From the NCBI GenBank assembly GCA_036365515.1, contig CM070875.1:99210628-99274627 (forward strand): a stretch of 64,000 nt of DNA, given 5' to 3'. A program made the translations under genes and the position numbers. The notes beneath the pieces are model-generated. The model ran no database searches and was not told the DNA's origin. It saw nothing but the letters and a program-made list of their open reading frames with translations. Shown here one piece after another: positions 1-12,309 of the stretch. The stretch comes from Torymus aiolomorphi (Eukaryota > Arthropoda > Insecta > Hymenoptera > Torymidae). Numbering within the stretch: position 1 is the first letter of the stretch; every line of letters starts with the position of its first letter.

Positions 1-990
1 ACTCCGCCACTTTCGTGCGCTCGAGCGTTTTTGGTCAACTCCGACAACTGTTTTCAGGTATACTACAGTACTTTATCAAAAATCCAAGATAGACATTTTG
101 TAGTACAACATTTGAACTTGCAGAATCTTTTTTGATAATTGAAATCAGATCACCCGTAGAGCATACAGCCTCGCTCAAAAATAGCGTACTAAAAAATTGA
201 AATCGCGATTACGAAAAAACTAATAATCGCACAGCCCCTGGTTTTCGCACACATAAAGTACATGTAAATTACTATCGATTCGCCAGAGATATGCGCTACA
301 TCTTTAAAAATGGCGGAGATATGAATTTTTGAAAAAACACTCATTTTTTCGGGTTTTCACGTTTTTCTCTGTAACTAATCATCCGATCGATTCGATCAAC
401 ATCTAATTTTGTTCGTAATTTCATTTACCACAATTTATCTCATTTGACCATCAAGATTGGTCCACTAGTTTCGGTTTTATAAGCAAAAAACAAAAAAAGG
501 CGCTTTTTTTGCATTAAATTGTTAATAACAAATATAAGGAACAGATTTGGTTATTGTATTTATATACCAGTTATACTGTGGATTATTCTGCGTAGGATAG
601 CGCTTACCGCTTGCTGATAAGATTTGTGTCACGCTAAAAACCTCTATTGATTGGCCTATAGCTAAACTTATAAATTAATTTACTCAATAATAACTACCTA
701 CCCCTACCGTATCTAAATAGTCACTGCACTTTTAAAATTTTCCGCAGTTCCTATTACCTATCCCCTCACATCCTAAAATACTGACACTCTTAAAGCACTG
801 CTGGAACTACAGAGGCAATAAGGAGGGCTGGCCGGTTCAGGTTGGTGCTGCTTCAAGGACACTGGTCTGTTGGCCAGGATGATATAACTATTGGTGGCCA
901 CATCATCTGATAGATGGGAAGGACCGGTGGAGACCTTCATTTGTTGTTTCATTGCTAGAGATATCCTCTACCTGAGTGTCGACCAAGGCA
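1..990. other. AT-rich DNA, no gene recognised
   Basis: This stretch has no long reading frame and no motif I recognise. It is AT-rich with scattered homopolymer runs; from about 780 it becomes more GC-balanced and may be the edge of an unrecognised repeat. Confidence 0.5.
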
Positions 991-1019
991 AAAGCAGCAG
1001 ATAACACAGTCACTAATCT

Positions 1020-1790
1020 GGGAGCCAAACAGCGAGCATTGGGCACCTAAAAACCACATATAGCTAATAAGTAAATGACCCAGACAACATTACTACAGCC
1101 AAGAGACAGTCTGCAGCAGTGCTCGTTTACGCCTCTTGCTGCCCCAGATACCTGTAACAAGAGAAAAGTATCATCAGTCCACCCATCAGAGAGGTTAAGA
1201 ACGAGAAAGGGCTTACCAAGAAATCTGCTTCCGCCACCGACTCCGCTGCCTTCCTACGAGTTACCATCAACCAACGAACACGACGAGATGGATGGCATCC
1301 ACCAGGAGGCCATACTACAGCAGCCGCTGTCATCATTGGGAACGCCGGAAGCCTGCAGGCACTACGATTGTTTGTATCACACACAAGCGCACGCGGACGC
1401 CGCACACGGCCACACACGGGTACAACAGACTAGCAGCCGTCAGCTGCGATAACTTCGCGCGGCCCCTGATGCTTGTGACGCTAATGTCAAGGCGCAAATG
1501 CAGAAAAGAATAGCTAGATTGCTGTGGCCGAGAATGCCGCTTTAGTCTTAATGCTGGGCCTTTTCCTTCTGCTCCTCTCCCTTTCGTCTTTTTAGTATAT
1601 GTGTATGCATCGCAACCCGCAAGTATTTTTCGTAATTTGAATTGTATACATTATGTAGTTAGGAATACCCGCGAAAATTTTTTTTTCCTTATAGTTAACG
1701 TTTCACGCAACGCGTCGCGGGAGCAGTTAGCGTCCACTTTTCGTTAGAACTGAATAAAGTTTACCATATCTAGTATTTGTTTTGTATTAA
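1020..1790 (+). repeat. Dispersed repeat, copy 1 (partner at 25.9-26.85 kb)
   Basis: This block is clearly similar, in the same orientation, to 25885-26850. Shared landmarks in the same order are GGGCACCTAAAA, a segment with ATCAGAGAGGTTA followed by AAAGGGCTTACCAA, TGTCAAGGCGC (ACGTCAAGGCGC in the partner), and near the end a GCAACG..GGAGCAG segment followed by AATAAA. Length, the AATAAA-like 3' part and the lack of coding potential fit an LTR or the untranslated part of a retroelement, but no terminal TG..CA or target duplication was found. The short reading frames here on both strands are not conserved in the partner and are not treated as genes. Confidence 0.6.
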
Positions 1791-2739
1791 TTTTGTACAA
1801 TATTTTTTTTGTACAATCAAATTCTGATTAAATAACCCCTTAAAACGATTTTAAACGCTTAAATGTACCAAAAAATGTCGATATTTGGCTATTACTTCAC
1901 AGGATTTGACTTTATACAAAAATGTTAAATACAGAAGTTGTAGTGTGCACCCAAAAATTCTACAGTAGTTTTGCGTAATGCGTTTTTCAAGATAAGTCCG
2001 CGTCGCGAGAGTCGAGCACGCATTATTATCGTTTTTAGTTGTAATGGTTTAATTCTGTAAAATCGATTTTGAATGCCCAAACATACATAGGCAAGAACTG
2101 TGTGAAAGTACACGCATACTTATTTTTATTTAAGATTTACTACAACTATATTTATACCTATGATACAAATTATGAAAACAAAATGTCACAAATTTCACAA
2201 TTGTAAAATTATCAAGGTTCTCCTGAGTATTGCGGTCGTGCCTAATTATGTAACAACGAAGTTTTTACATAGGGAGGGGGGGGGCGACGAGCGAATCGAG
2301 GAGCAGGTGGGGGGGGTTGGCGTGCCAAAGGCATGCAGGGGGCACAGCCCCCCTAGTTATATTTAAAACAATAAAAAACTTTGTGAATAAAATTCAGTTA
2401 CTAATTTTGAAACTGAATAATGGGTAATATAATTATACTTTACTGTACATTTTCAAAATGATTTATAATCAGTTATAATAAATATAATAATATTTGTTTC
2501 TATCCTCTTCTTTTTTTTTATGTGTGCGTATTAATTTTGAGCCATTTTAATATTATTCTTTGTGTTTTGTGCTTCGTGCTTTGTATTCTGCTTAAAAAAT
2601 GTTAGAAATTTAGCATAATCATAAATCATGCTGGGAGCTAATTTGAATTCATTTAGAATGAGTTTAAATTTACCAAACATGGCCTGGCAAAAATTTCAAC
2701 ATGTAAATAAATGTAGATAAATGTAAAAAATAAAAAAAA
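1791..2739. other. AT-rich DNA with a G-rich patch
   Basis: No gene is recognised. At about 2271-2354 there is an abrupt G-rich patch with runs of 8-10 G; its end can fold into a short hairpin (GGGGGCACAGCCCCC). The rest is AT-rich. Confidence 0.5.
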
Positions 2740-4360
2740 ATGTTAACAAGTGTAAAAAACTACTGGATTATCGACGTTTTTTACATTCTTATGCTCCTTT
2801 CTACACTTTATTTACACTTTCTTTACACTTTTTTACATTTTTGTACATTTTTGTACATTTTTCTACATTTTTGTACAGTAACTTACAGTTTTTTTTTATA
2901 TTTTGTAACACTTTCTTTCATACTCATAATTCAAAAATTCTTTTAGTTTTTTACACTTCTTCACATTTATTAAATTTTCTTGCAATTTTTTTAATACTTA
3001 TTAACGTAATTAATTTGATTATAGTGTTTTTACACTTTTTTACATTTATTAACACTTTATTATACCTTTTTTTACACTTTATTAAATACTTTTACAGTTT
3101 TTCAACACATTCTTGCATTTTTTTAATACTTTCTTACAGTTGCTTATATTTTTTTGCATTTTAATATGTTTTTTTACACTTTTTTACTGCTTTTAACACT
3201 TTTATACACATTTTTACATTTTTTTTACACTTTTTTACATTTTTTTACACTTTCTTACATCTTTTTATATTTATAGACTTATATGGTTAATAAAAATATA
3301 TGAACTGTAGGAAAGTGTAGAAAAATGTAAAGAAAGTGTAAATAATTGTAGAAAATTGTAAATTTTTACGAATTTTTACAAATTTTATGAAATGTGCAAA
3401 AGTGTACGAAAATGTAAAGTGTAAATAAGTATAAAAAGATGTAAAATATGTCCGAAATTCATTATCAAACTACATTTTTATTATACTTTCTTACACTTTT
3501 TTACACTTTTCTACACTTACTAAACAATTTGCTACATTTTCGATTTTTGTCAGGGTTACTTACTCATTTGGACCTTTTTACTATTGAGACACACTATTCT
3601 ACTAATATAAGGTTAATTCTCTATAAGCGAATTTCATAATGAATTTAATATTAAACAGCGTTTCGGTATAATGATCTAAATATTGTATAGTCAAAAGTGG
3701 AATATTTGGGTTTTGCTCCTAGCACATTGGACGATTTATTGTTCCACAGCGTTCCACTAATTAATAAGAATTTAAAATTTAAAAAAGCAACATCCCGTAT
3801 GGAAATAATAAATGTAATGAAATGTAAGAAATTGTAAGAAATTGTATGAAAATGTAAGATAATGTATAAAATTGTATAAAACCATTGGTTTTCGGACATT
3901 ATTTTTATGGTTTTATACACTTCCTTTATATGTTTCCTTATATAAATATGATTAATTGTTCCAAATAAGTCTGCAAAATCTAATTGTAAAAAAATGTAAG
4001 GATAGGTAAGAAAATATAAGAAAATATAAGAAAACGTAAAAAAATGTATAATAAAAATGTAAAATATTACATATTTTTAAATTTATATACAATCTTATAC
4101 ACTTTGAAGCAGTTTTATGTATTTTTATGTTTTCTTACATTTCACTAAAATTTGTACATATATGAGAAAATTTTTTGGAAAATTATTTTAATTTTCTGAA
4201 TGTATGAAAATGTGTAAAAATGTATAAAAGTGTATGTATAAATCGTTCGTATAAAATGTTTAAATACAAATGGTTTTATACAGTGTTATACAGTATTTTA
4301 CAGTGTTGTACAATTTCTTACGGTTTTTACATTTCTGACATTTCTTTTTTTTCATTCGGG
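2740..4360. repeat. TTTTACA-type low-complexity region with strand switches
   Basis: The region is built from degenerate repeats of TTTTTACA or TTTACACTTT on one strand, alternating with blocks of the complement TGTAAAA. T-rich blocks lie near 2760-3250, 3470-3540 and 4260-4350; A-rich blocks lie near 3300-3440, 3795-3880 and 3980-4060. The F/L/Y-rich open frames here are simple translations of the repeat, not proteins. Blocks of opposite sense could pair into long hairpins. Confidence 0.75.
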
Positions 4361-4417
4361 GTAGTTTATGGTTTCCTTTATTTTTTTTCATTAATGGTTT
4401 ATAAATAAAAAAATTGG

Positions 4418-4580
4418 TTGTTCTTTGTTTAAACAACAAAGAACAACAAAGAAAACAGTTTTATTTATTAATAAAGTTTTGTTGTGAAAAATTTACTTTT
4501 GTTTTTTAAATTTAAAAAATGGAATCGATAAATTAGTTTGAGGAAGCATCTTGCCAATGAATTGGCAGCGGTTTTTTTTA
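4418..4580. repeat. Palindrome and end of a dispersed repeat
   Basis: A perfect hairpin (GTTCTTTGTT, its complement AACAAAGAAC) lies near 4418-4450. It is followed by a segment, about 4527-4580, containing GAGGAAGCA and CCAATGAATTGGCAGCGG. The same segment occurs inverted near 49316-49370. It probably marks the terminus of the repeat family that fills 49.3-52.6 kb. Confidence 0.5.
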
Positions 4581-4624
4581 TTTACCTAAAAAATATAAAT
4601 TTTGATCTCTAATGATAATTTATA

Positions 4625-5034
4625 TATATAGGATTAAATGTCGGAAAAAATTTTTACATCAGAAAAATTATGAAAAAATATAAAAAATTTAAAAAAATTA
4701 AAAAAAAAACTCTTGAAAAACAGCACAATTTTTTTTTCTCATTAGATCAAAAATTCCTACACTCATATGAGAATTATACTATTCAGGAGTAATTTAGTTC
4801 AAATCTGGAGTCAATCCATCCACAGGAAAATTTCAAAGCTTACGGTTAGTGAAAAAACTTGTTTCATCGATGACTATGGTTCTGGACCATATAAAAGACC
4901 CATCGGAGAAAGTTTTAAGGTAAGGTAAATATACCCACTTTTATATGTAAAAAGTATGAAATAATTAGTTTACATTTATGTATTAAAATGTGACTTCTTA
5001 TTTCAGAGAAAAAAGGTGTCTAGCCCCCTTAAGG
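4625..5034 (-). mobile_element. TTAA-type element fragment, copy 1 (inverted partner at 25.47 kb)
   Basis: This is an almost exact reverse complement of 25474-25880 over about 400 bp. One edge is TTAAGGGGGCTAGACACC (read on the minus strand), which closely matches the terminus of the complete element at 36636-38672 (GGGGGTCAGACACC after TTAA). The other edge has no matching terminal repeat, so both copies are probably one-ended fragments of the same TTAA-inserting family. No coding sequence is seen. Confidence 0.65.
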
Positions 5035-6601
5035 GATGCGAATAACTTCAGTCAAAGGAAATAAAAAAATCAAAGATTTTGGCCCGTATCCCATTAAACA
5101 ATATTAAATGGTTTATTTTTTAACTGTAGTACCCGCTTAAATAAATAAAATACATTAATTTTAAGTAGTACACACATCACCCTTGCTAGAGTCCTCTTTA
5201 CTGACCGCTCTTTCCTAAATCTATGCTTTTTATTTTCTATGCTCTCCTCCATTAACCATATTTGAGATCTATTTGCCTCTATTTTTAAGTTATAACGAAA
5301 TTTGAGAACATGGAATTAACAACACGTTAACAAAATGAAGTAGCAGAATAGATTAACAAATCCATTTACATTATGATTAACGTTATGATTCAAGAGAATG
5401 CAATTACATTAAAGGCGCGCGTAGCGCGCCCAACATTCTACTGTATGTAAATTCGAATATAGTATATAGTATGTTACGTCCTGTGATGTATCATTGAAAT
5501 TTGATTATTTCAGTTATTTTATTCAGTTATTTTTTCGATATACATGCAAATTTCGACAACGTTGCATTTCAACACACGCGGCATCACGACGAAGCGAGCC
5601 ACCGAAATTACCAAATCATACGCGCGTCGAAATTTTGTCTACATTCAGCACTTTTCAGTTTGAAATCGAATGGCTTACGTTTAAATGTTTACTTAATTTC
5701 TTTAAAAAGGTGATCTCGGCTCATCGTCAAAATCATCTTTAACCTAATTTAATAGTGTTATAATATAAGTGGTAATCGTCCGGGTGGTCAGTATCTCGCG
5801 CGCCAGACAGCGAACTCCGTACCATCCAGCCGACAAAAGGAGTAGTTATTTTTGTAATGGTCTGTTTGAGAATTGCAATTAATTGGATGAGGACATGCTG
5901 TGGGTGTATAAATAAGTTGAGTCTAACACAAATTAATCCATAACACTGTATATATATATTACAAACAATATTAATATAAAGTTTCACATAATTTTGTAAT
6001 TAAGTTGACATATTGCTGATTTTAAATTATAATTATTCGCAGAAAACTAAATGTATAGTGTTGAGTTTTACAATAAGTATTTGGGTTTGTGTGTGTGTGG
6101 GAAAGTATTACAATTTATAAGTATTCCCTTCGAAGGGGAAACTAACATGTGGTCTTAAATGAGTTTTGCCAAAAAGTGAGTTTGTCCGATAAATGATAAC
6201 TCCAATGAGTGAGAGAGAGATGAGATTTACTTGAATCCGCTTCCACACGCTGATGATGGTAGATGATGCTGCTGGTGTGAGAGTTCACAATTAAATATTA
6301 CTGATTCAATTGTGAAAGTTAGTTGAATGAGCACGATTAGATATTATTGATCTAATCGTGCGTGAGAATTGCCGCCTGGCCAGTGCATGAGGAATTTCTG
6401 AGTCAGCCCATGTGTAAGTTTGAGGTTACCTGTGTTCATGCACTGCAGTTACACTGCAACGGTGAGTTGCTCCAGTGGCGAAGCTGCGGATGTCAAGACA
6501 AGTCGTTTCCTGGTTGAGTGGAGCCAGTGATGACTGCGGTTGAGAAGTTTCAAAATCTGCAGTAGCAATTTCGTGATGTGTGCCTCGTGGGTGGCCAAAA
6601 A

Positions 6602-6603
<2 letters not shown>
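5035..6603. other. Unassigned DNA
   Basis: No gene is recognised. A GC palindrome (GGCGCGCGTAGCGCGCC) lies near 5414-5430, and short TATAGTATATAG-like tracts recur near 5455 and 7005. Short reading frames here have no recognisable content. Confidence 0.45.

Positions 6604-6677
<74 letters not shown>
6604..6677. repeat. (GA)n microsatellite
   Basis: An uninterrupted GA dinucleotide tract of about 74 bp. The RE- and LS-repeat frames on the two strands are its translation. Confidence 0.98.
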
Positions 6678-6680
<3 letters not shown>

Positions 6681-7104
6681 GTTCCTTCTTCTTGTCCACA
6701 AAACTATCACTTGCGGCTTGAGTCAAATCACATCTCTCCCATTAAGATATAGGAGAGCGAGAGAGACAGATACTATTTCAACGACTGAAATAGTCAATGC
6801 ACCGTTCCGCCGAGGTGCCGCGAGATGCTGCCGCGCCGTGGCAGCGCCGTGAATGAGCTCGCCGGAGCGCAACCGCGCGAGTTTTCAAATAATAGAGAAT
6901 TCCCAAACATTTTACCGAAGAAATTTACACAATTTATCGAAGAAATCTTATATCAATAAACTAATTGTAATTTTTTCAAATTTTGATTAATTCATTTCTA
7001 TATATAATATATAGTATATGTAGTATATAGTATTGTTGCATATCTACGTGACTCCCTCTGATGCATGGACCTGCGTGGCTCGCCAACTAGGGTTTTAAAA
7101 TTAT
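6678..7104. other. Unassigned DNA
   Basis: A moderately GC-rich stretch (6780-6860) is followed by AT-rich sequence and a short TATAGTATATAG tract near 7000-7032. No gene is seen. Confidence 0.45.
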
Positions 7105-9614
7105 TTAAGGGAAGAAGGTACAGGAGAGGTCAATTTTTTTTATTATTCAGGGAAATTTTTTTTTTTATTGAAATATATACATATATGTACAAAAAGTATC
7201 CCAAAACCACCTCTGTTGGTCCAATTTTAGAGATTTTATAAGCTGCACTGGCCGAAACACCTGTAAAAAAGGTATATATTCTGTTAGCATTCTGCGCAAT
7301 GGCTTTCAATCAATGTGTGCGAGTTCGAAGATACATATTTTTGGCACCAAAATAAAGAAATTTACATTGCAATATTAGTCAAAAGCTGATTTTATTTTTT
7401 CTATTGCTAATAAGTCATAAGTTACTTTTATTTTATTAAAAAACTTGTATTTTTAATGATTTTATGGTAGAACAGGAATTGAAAATTAATGTGTAACCTA
7501 AAAGTCTCAATGTAATTATGCAGTAAATATATTTTAGAAAATGAACCCAAAAAACCCAAACCCATACATCAAAACTGTTTGCGCTAAACAACACAAACAA
7601 TTACAAAAACTGATTATGCTTAAAAATTACTTTAAACATAAGCAAACATATTTTAATGAAAAGTTATATAAATTATGTTTCAAACAATTATTTACCGGTT
7701 AACGTTCACCAGCTCTGTAGTCTGTAATTTGTCTTGTTTCGATTTCTATGCACAATAAAGCTTCTCTGATATTTTGAAATATGCCAATACTCTCTTTAAT
7801 CTTGTTGAATTATGGTAAATATTATATCTAGACCTAAACACCTAATGTATGATACTAGTGGCGCAACCTATTCGTATTTTGGAGGCGTGGCCTACTCGAA
7901 GCGCGCAAGCGCCGTGCGCACAGAATCTCTCTCTCTTGTCGACCGTCATGTAGTGCAGACGTAGAGCACATGTATCCAATCTATTCTTATTATACTTCTT
8001 TATTAATTAACTCCGTCTAACATTCACTTATTTATGATCCACAATACCTCAACATTACAACAAATCTGTTTCATTCTCCTTTATTAAAAAAGCACCATGA
8101 TAAAGAACCCTTTGGACATCTGCTGCAGGCCTTTGGTCTGTCGACGAACAATGGTATAAACTAGCTTGGATCGCATCTTACATACTCTTCAAATCATGCG
8201 TATTATTGACAATTGCTCTTCTGTAATATTTCTGCAACTCATTAATTTTAGTAACTGTAAGAGCTCCATTTGACTTTCCACCAAACTTTTCCTTAGTAGC
8301 AAATTCTCTGAGTTCTTTAATTACCCATTCGCGTTAAAATAGGTTTTCCATAAGGTGCCACTTCATTAAGCTGAGTTCAAGTTTTTGCATCTTCATCAGA
8401 CATAAGTGTTAAATACCTCATACCATTCTTTCGAACCAAGCGACTCCAAATGTTCACAGCATCCTGGACTTCCATACTACCAGAAACACCTTCATAATTG
8501 GCATTATACTCTGAACTACTCTTGTGAGCTTCAAACCAAAAATTATATTGTGGATATCGTTAGTAGATTCTACTGCTTTTCAGTTCACCACAAATGCTGC
8601 TTGTCTATTATTTGTAGATTAGATTAGTGCACTTGTAAAATTTTCCTGATAGCAGTTTCACAATTTTTACAGTATAACACTAGTTTTACACACAATGCGT
8701 TTCTCTCAGTTATTGAATCACTATCACATTTTCTGGTACAAGCACTACAAATTGTTTCTTTTTAAAAATTACAAAAGAAACTTATGTGAACCACAATGAA
8801 TTCATAACTTTCAATTAAGGAATCAATTTTTTCGTTTATCCACCATCATTTGCATTTGTTTTTTCTTTTTGTTATAGAAACATATTTGCTTCTTGGCACA
8901 TGCCACTTACTGGATAAAATGTGCATTTTCAAAACAAAATTGAATATTTACAAAAAAGCAAACACTTTTTAATAATGATTTTTTATTATTATTTAATTAT
9001 TAATTAAATATTAATATTGTGTGATAAGAGTTATTAAAGTTTTTCAATGGATTTTAATTACAATTTGACTGCAGCAAAACTGAACAAATGAGGATAATAT
9101 ACATATACGATTTTTTTATCAACTCAGAAACACAATAAACGTGAAGTTAGACCCGCTATGTACAAAAAGGAACAGAACATGTACAGCAAGTAACATTGGT
9201 TACTATATCTATATATGTATGTGAGGAACAGCACTTGTATCTTATGTATATAGATATAGTACCCATGTACTATACCTGTTCCCTGTTTCTTATTGCGTGT
9301 AACGGACGGGCCATAGTCGATAAGACGGTCGATATAGATGTCTCGATTCAAATGGAATTTATTATAACAGCTGGACGATTTATTTATAAAATTATATGAG
9401 CAAACTAAGTTTAAATATCTAAATTGAATAGTAGTTGTGTAGTTTCAAAGGGAAAGTATTATAAAAAATGCAAAAAAAGTTAAATTGTGTTTTTAACGAT
9501 AAATGTTAAAATAAATCAAATTAAATAAGTATATGAAAATTATGATATTAGGAGTAGGTTTTCGGGTAGAAGGAGTAGGTTTTTTGGCCAAAAATCGGTA
9601 CCTTCTTCCCTTAA
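7105..9614. mobile_element. Kolobok-like DNA transposon with TTAA duplications
   Basis: The element body is 7109-9610. Its ends carry a 13-bp perfect terminal inverted repeat, GGGAAGAAGGTAC, and both sides are flanked by TTAA (7105-7108 and 9611-9614), read as the target duplication. Inside, on the minus strand, lies a decayed transposase with the Mutator-like domain (about 8045-8900). TTAA duplications together with that transposase type match the Kolobok superfamily as I know it. The transposase is full of stops and frameshifts, so the copy is dead. The remaining interior is AT-rich and unassigned. Confidence 0.75.
8045..8900 (-). pseudogene. Mutator-like (Kolobok-type) transposase pseudogene
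   Basis: Conceptual translation of the minus strand, across several frames, shows a stretch typical of arthropod proteins annotated as Mutator-like transposase domain. In order these are: YEGVSGSMEVQDAVNIWSRL (about 8440-8500); RYLTLMSDEDAKTW, whose acidic SDED stands where the family has a catalytic aspartate; a remnant of the NH..KR region; KFGGKSNGALTVTKINELQ; YYRRAIVNN; and a remnant of the CP.G..SWC motif near 8050-8100. Multiple stops and frameshifts separate the blocks. It sits inside the 7109-9610 element, whose TIRs and TTAA duplications indicate it is that element's own transposase. It would have catalysed cut-and-paste transposition. Confidence 0.75.
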
Positions 9615-9654
9615 ATAATCAACTTGCTTATTGTTTCAGGTCTACGTAATTCCC

Positions 9655-9780
9655 TTTCATATAGTATATATAGTATATAGTATATAGTATATAGTATATA
9701 GTATATAGTATATAGTATATAGTATATATAGTATATAGTATATAGTATATACTCTATATACTATTACTATATATACTATA
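9655..9780. repeat. TATAGTATA tandem repeat
   Basis: A near-perfect array of the 9-bp unit ATAGTATAT, with small length variants, ends in a complementary segment (TATACTATATACT) that can fold back. Confidence 0.9.
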
Positions 9781-9794
9781 CAGTAGCATATTAT

Positions 9795-10440
9795 CTTACA
9801 ATTGCCGATGGAGGTTATCAGCTCTGTCGGTAAGGTAGAGTTGCTCTGACTATAAATTAATCCATATGTAGTTGTTTGCAGCTAATGGCAGTCATGGTAG
9901 AATATACTAAGGCCGCTAACGGTTCTACTGCCCAGGTTAAAGAATAAAGACAAAACTTATATGTCCAACGTTTCGAACGGTTTTATTCGGCCCCTTATCA
10001 AGGTCAAAACTCTATCGTATTAAAGTATACTACAGGTAGACACTATAAGTGACTACTAGTCAATGTGACTACTAGTCAATCCACATTGACTAGTAGTCAC
10101 TTATAGTGTCTACTTGTAGTATACTTTAATACGATAGAGTTTTGACCTTGATAAGGGGCGGAATAAAACCGTTCGAAACGTTGGACATATAGGTTTTGTC
10201 TTTATTCTTTAACCTGGGCAGTAGAACCGTTAGCGGCCTATTCCTTAGTATATAAATTAATCCATCCTAGAATGGCCGACGGCTTTGTCGTTAACGTAGA
10301 CTGCTCTGTCGGTAGAGTTGGGTTATGTAAACTGCTGTCCCGGTATGGTAGACCGCTCTGCCGATAAGGTTGAGTTATTGCCCTACCTGTAATTACCGAC
10401 CGCCGACAAGGTAGCGCTCTACCTTACCGATGGATCTCCA
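9795..10440. repeat. Degenerate GCTCTGTCGGTA repeat around a palindrome
   Basis: Variants of GCTCTGTCGGTAAGGTAGAG recur on both sides of the palindrome at 9911-10238 (near 9820, 10300, 10355 and 10410), as does ATAAATTAATCCAT (about 9853 and 10252). This suggests the palindrome was inserted into an older degenerate tandem array. Confidence 0.5.
9911..10238. mobile_element. Palindromic Penelope-like terminal sequence
   Basis: Two nearly identical arms of about 160 bp face each other around position 10074. The outer ends are GGCCGCTAACGGTTC and its complement. Each arm contains CGAAACGTTGG preceded by CCTTGATAAGGGGC, a sequence pair I know from the terminal repeats of Penelope-like retroelements, where related sequences form hammerhead ribozymes. 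Here the CTGANGA core is not intact (TTGATAAG), so I do not call a ribozyme. No reverse transcriptase is present. Head-to-head duplication of a Penelope-like end is the simplest reading. Confidence 0.6.
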
Positions 10441-12309
10441 GCTCCTATGGTAAGTGAACCCGAATCCTCCTAGCTCACCTACTTACCTCATAACAGCAGC
10501 AGTAATTGCGCTGTACTGAGACCTAGTTGCGATATCCTCTTGATAGTCTCTCTCGATCTCCCTGATCTTGCTGTTATCTCTGATGGGTGTCGCAACAAAA
10601 CTATAACTCCAACAAAGAAATTCGATATAGATTTTTAACAATAAATCATTGAAAAATACTTACTATACCAAGCGTCATCCTTGCAAAAGTATATACAGAT
10701 AAGTCGATCAAGCCATCTCCAACGACGGAAAATCCGGTCAATCCTAGAATAATAAATAGTGGCTGAAGTAACAATAGCACACTATCAAATTTTAAAATAT
10801 TACTCACCAGTTGAGGAAACGGCAACAAACTTGCAAAAAAGGACTCTACTGGCACAAGTGCATTGTGGTAGGGATTCGGAAGAAGAAGTCACCACGACTA
10901 GCAGAGCAGAAAGAAATAGCTTTCCACATCTAATATATAGCTCCCTCGTAGCACATCTAGGCAAATAAAGAAGCATGAGACAGCAACAAAAGTGCATGAA
11001 AGTGTGAGTGCATTGGTCTCACCTAGATATAAGCATGGGAAACATAACCTCGAAGATGACAGCTATATTCTACATGCAATGTCAGCGAGAAACTCGGCAT
11101 GACTTCGTAGATGACAGCGTGGAAAGCAGCAGAACGTCTTCCTCGACGTAGAAGCAGCAACCACAACACTCTCGCGTTCCAACTTTCATCGTCGTAACCT
11201 TTGAAGTACGTGCGCATTAGAGTGCCGGTCAACACGGCGTGGATGACTGCTGCGCGCACATGGGTAGAGAGAAAGAGGAGGGCGCCAGAGGGAGCGCTGT
11301 CGCAGCGACGGCCGTCAGGAGCATCACCGGAAAAGGTGCGTGCCGCGGTCACTGTACTGTGCCTTCGACCTTGTAGTGGCACTTTTCAACCTATTAAGTG
11401 ATTCTTAGTTTTTTTTATGTAGTTTAGTATAGAAAGTTTTGTAGAGTTCTAGTGTGGATACCAAAATCTTCGCTCGGAATACCTGTCTATTTGGGTATAG
11501 TCTATTTGGCTATCCGCAGAAGCTGGTTGAAGTAGTTTCTATAATGAGCGTGCTTATTCGCGTTTGGGACGTTTTAGTCAATACATTTCGTGCTGCCTTA
11601 AGGCAGCTGGAGCTCAACTCGAACCTTTAAAATTTACGTTAATAATGTTAGAAGATTTTTGTGAATTTTAAATTAGAGTTCGCGTCTACTTTATTCTGCC
11701 TTTTTGAAATTCTATTTCCCCCTTCCCTCCAAACTCAATAATTTCCCCCTTAACAAAAACCATTGTTACAAATGCTAAAACAAATTGGAATATATTGTAG
11801 AACTATTTTCCCATCAAAATAACTAACAAAAACATTATATTTTTGTGCATTTAAGAGTAGAGACCACTTGAGAAAACATTTTTTCTCCCTGCTTCCTAAA
11901 TTAATATTTTAATCTACTAGCTTATATAATACATACAAGTAGGAATTTTCACCAATTTTGAAATCCTTTCATATATAATTTTTTAATTTCTTCCTGAAAT
12001 AGTTGTTAGAATTGTGTTAAACTGCAAAAGTACCCAGCACATTAATTTTTGTCATAGTCTTTTGTGGTTGAACATACATCATTCTAATAGTAAATACTCA
12101 AAATCTATGAAGAGCTATTTGATTGAAAATGAATACTTTTTTATGTGGCCTATTGTAATGAATTTTTTTAAATAAAAATTAAAAATTTGTTAAATTTTAA
12201 ATCTACTTTTGGTTATAATAAAACCAATATAAATAATATAAAGAAACGCTTTTCATAGAACTATTTCAAACACATGTAAGAATATGCATTCCAAATTTTA
12301 GGAGGATGC
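10441..12309. other. Unassigned DNA
   Basis: About 10.98-11.40 kb is more GC-rich and has LTR-like composition, but no ends or second copy were found. Reading frames on the two strands overlap here and have no recognisable domain. 11.65-12.3 kb is AT-rich. Confidence 0.45.

Noticed and set aside
2271..2354. G-rich patch as a possible regulatory G-quadruplex or foreign insert
   Set aside because: It has G runs but no gene or promoter nearby, and I have no comparison copy; noted only as a composition anomaly.
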